Below are positions 11,862 through 12,099 of a DNA stretch of 12,099 bases, one piece after another. The translations under genes were made by a program, and so were the position numbers. Origin of the DNA: an uncultured Roseburia sp. (GTDB lineage Bacteria; Bacillota; Clostridia; Lachnospirales; Lachnospiraceae). The notes under the pieces are model-generated. The model saw only the letters and a program-made list of their open reading frames with translations. It was not told where the DNA came from and did not search any database. The first letter of the stretch is position 1, and every line of letters starts with the position of its first letter. Location: contig URUD01000064.1 in NCBI GenBank assembly GCA_900550935.1, forward strand, positions 1-12,099. Reading direction: 5' to 3'.

Positions 11862-12099
11862 TTATTTTGTATTGTATCCGTCCGGATTCTGGCTCTGCCA
11901 TCTCCAGGAATCTTCACACATCTCTTCAATGCCGTATTCTGCCTCCCAGCCAAGTTCAGCCTTTGCTTTTGCAGGATCTGCATAACAGGTAGCGATGTCT
12001 CCCGGACGGCGCTCCTTCACTTCATAAGGAAGCTTCTTTCCGCAGGCTTTCTCAAACGCATGAAGCACATCCAGTACGCTGTAGCCGTTTCCGGTTCCC
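11862..12099 (-). CDS. galE: UDP-glucose 4-epimerase, C-terminal part (truncated by window edge)
   Basis: Only the last 78 residues are present; the gene continues beyond position 12099. The visible part starts GTGNGYSVLDVLHAFEKA and goes on through KERRPGDIATCYADPAKAKA, ELGWEAEYGIEEMCEDSWRW and QNPDGY, which is the standard GalE C-terminus (the RRPGD and DSWRW--NP-GY motifs are diagnostic). The full enzyme (~338 aa) interconverts UDP-glucose and UDP-galactose with bound NAD, in the Leloir pathway and for cell-surface glycan precursors. It is convergent with aroE and shares its terminator. Confidence 0.95.
   Translation of the reverse strand, partial: GTGNGYSVLDVLHAFEKACGKKLPYEVKERRPGDIATCYADPAKAKAELGWEAEYGIEEMCEDSWRWQSQNPDGYNTK

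Overview
The window looks like a chromosomal segment of a low-to-mid GC Gram-positive gut anaerobe, most likely a Lachnospiraceae-type Clostridia. The reasons are strong purine-rich ribosome binding sites, consensus sigma-A promoters, U-tract terminators, an Asp/Ala/Thr-rich lipoprotein linker, and family combinations common in that group (intracellular GH13 amylase, small XRE regulators, ATC-hydrolase-like and YunG-like proteins). No species can be named from the sequence alone.

Layout. (1) 1-2246: a 34-bp palindrome, a promoter and an intracellular alpha-amylase-family (GH13) enzyme. (2) 2247-2580: a 109-bp imperfect palindrome and the degraded tail of a RhuM-family gene on the minus strand. 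(3) 2582-4346: a consensus promoter, three apparently co-transcribed genes (72-aa conserved small protein, YunG-like two-domain protein, HD-domain hydrolase) and a UUCG-loop terminator. (4) 4392-4604: a 70-aa XRE regulator on the minus strand. (5) 4734-5171: tRNA-Tyr(GTA) and tRNA-Leu(TAA) with their own promoter, a highly structured spacer and a terminator, followed by two more long hairpins. (6) 5350-5725: a compact convergent gene pair with the architecture of a type I toxin-antitoxin system. It has a 38-aa hydrophobic peptide on the minus strand and a ~100-nt RNA on the plus strand. Both have near-consensus promoters, converge on one bidirectional terminator hairpin, and begin with almost the same 5' sequence blocks. 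This is the most interesting object in the window. (7) 5855-6949: an ATC-hydrolase-family gene, followed directly by an internally deleted remnant of the C-terminus of FeoB. (8) 6986-7906: an LCM/Tcmp-type SAM methyltransferase with its own promoter and a perfect 32-bp palindrome at its end. (9) 7910-9826: a TPR protein of unknown function. (10) 9867-11850: a MetQ/NlpA-type lipoprotein and a shikimate dehydrogenase in one apparent operon, closed by a bidirectional terminator shared with (11) the minus-strand 3' end of galE, which runs off the right edge.

The genes are mostly independent housekeeping or accessory units, each with its own promoter and terminator. The stretch 2.2-7.0 kb carries the marks of accessory turnover: two gene remnants, long hairpins, a toxin-antitoxin-like pair beside a tRNA-Leu, and small genes of unknown role.
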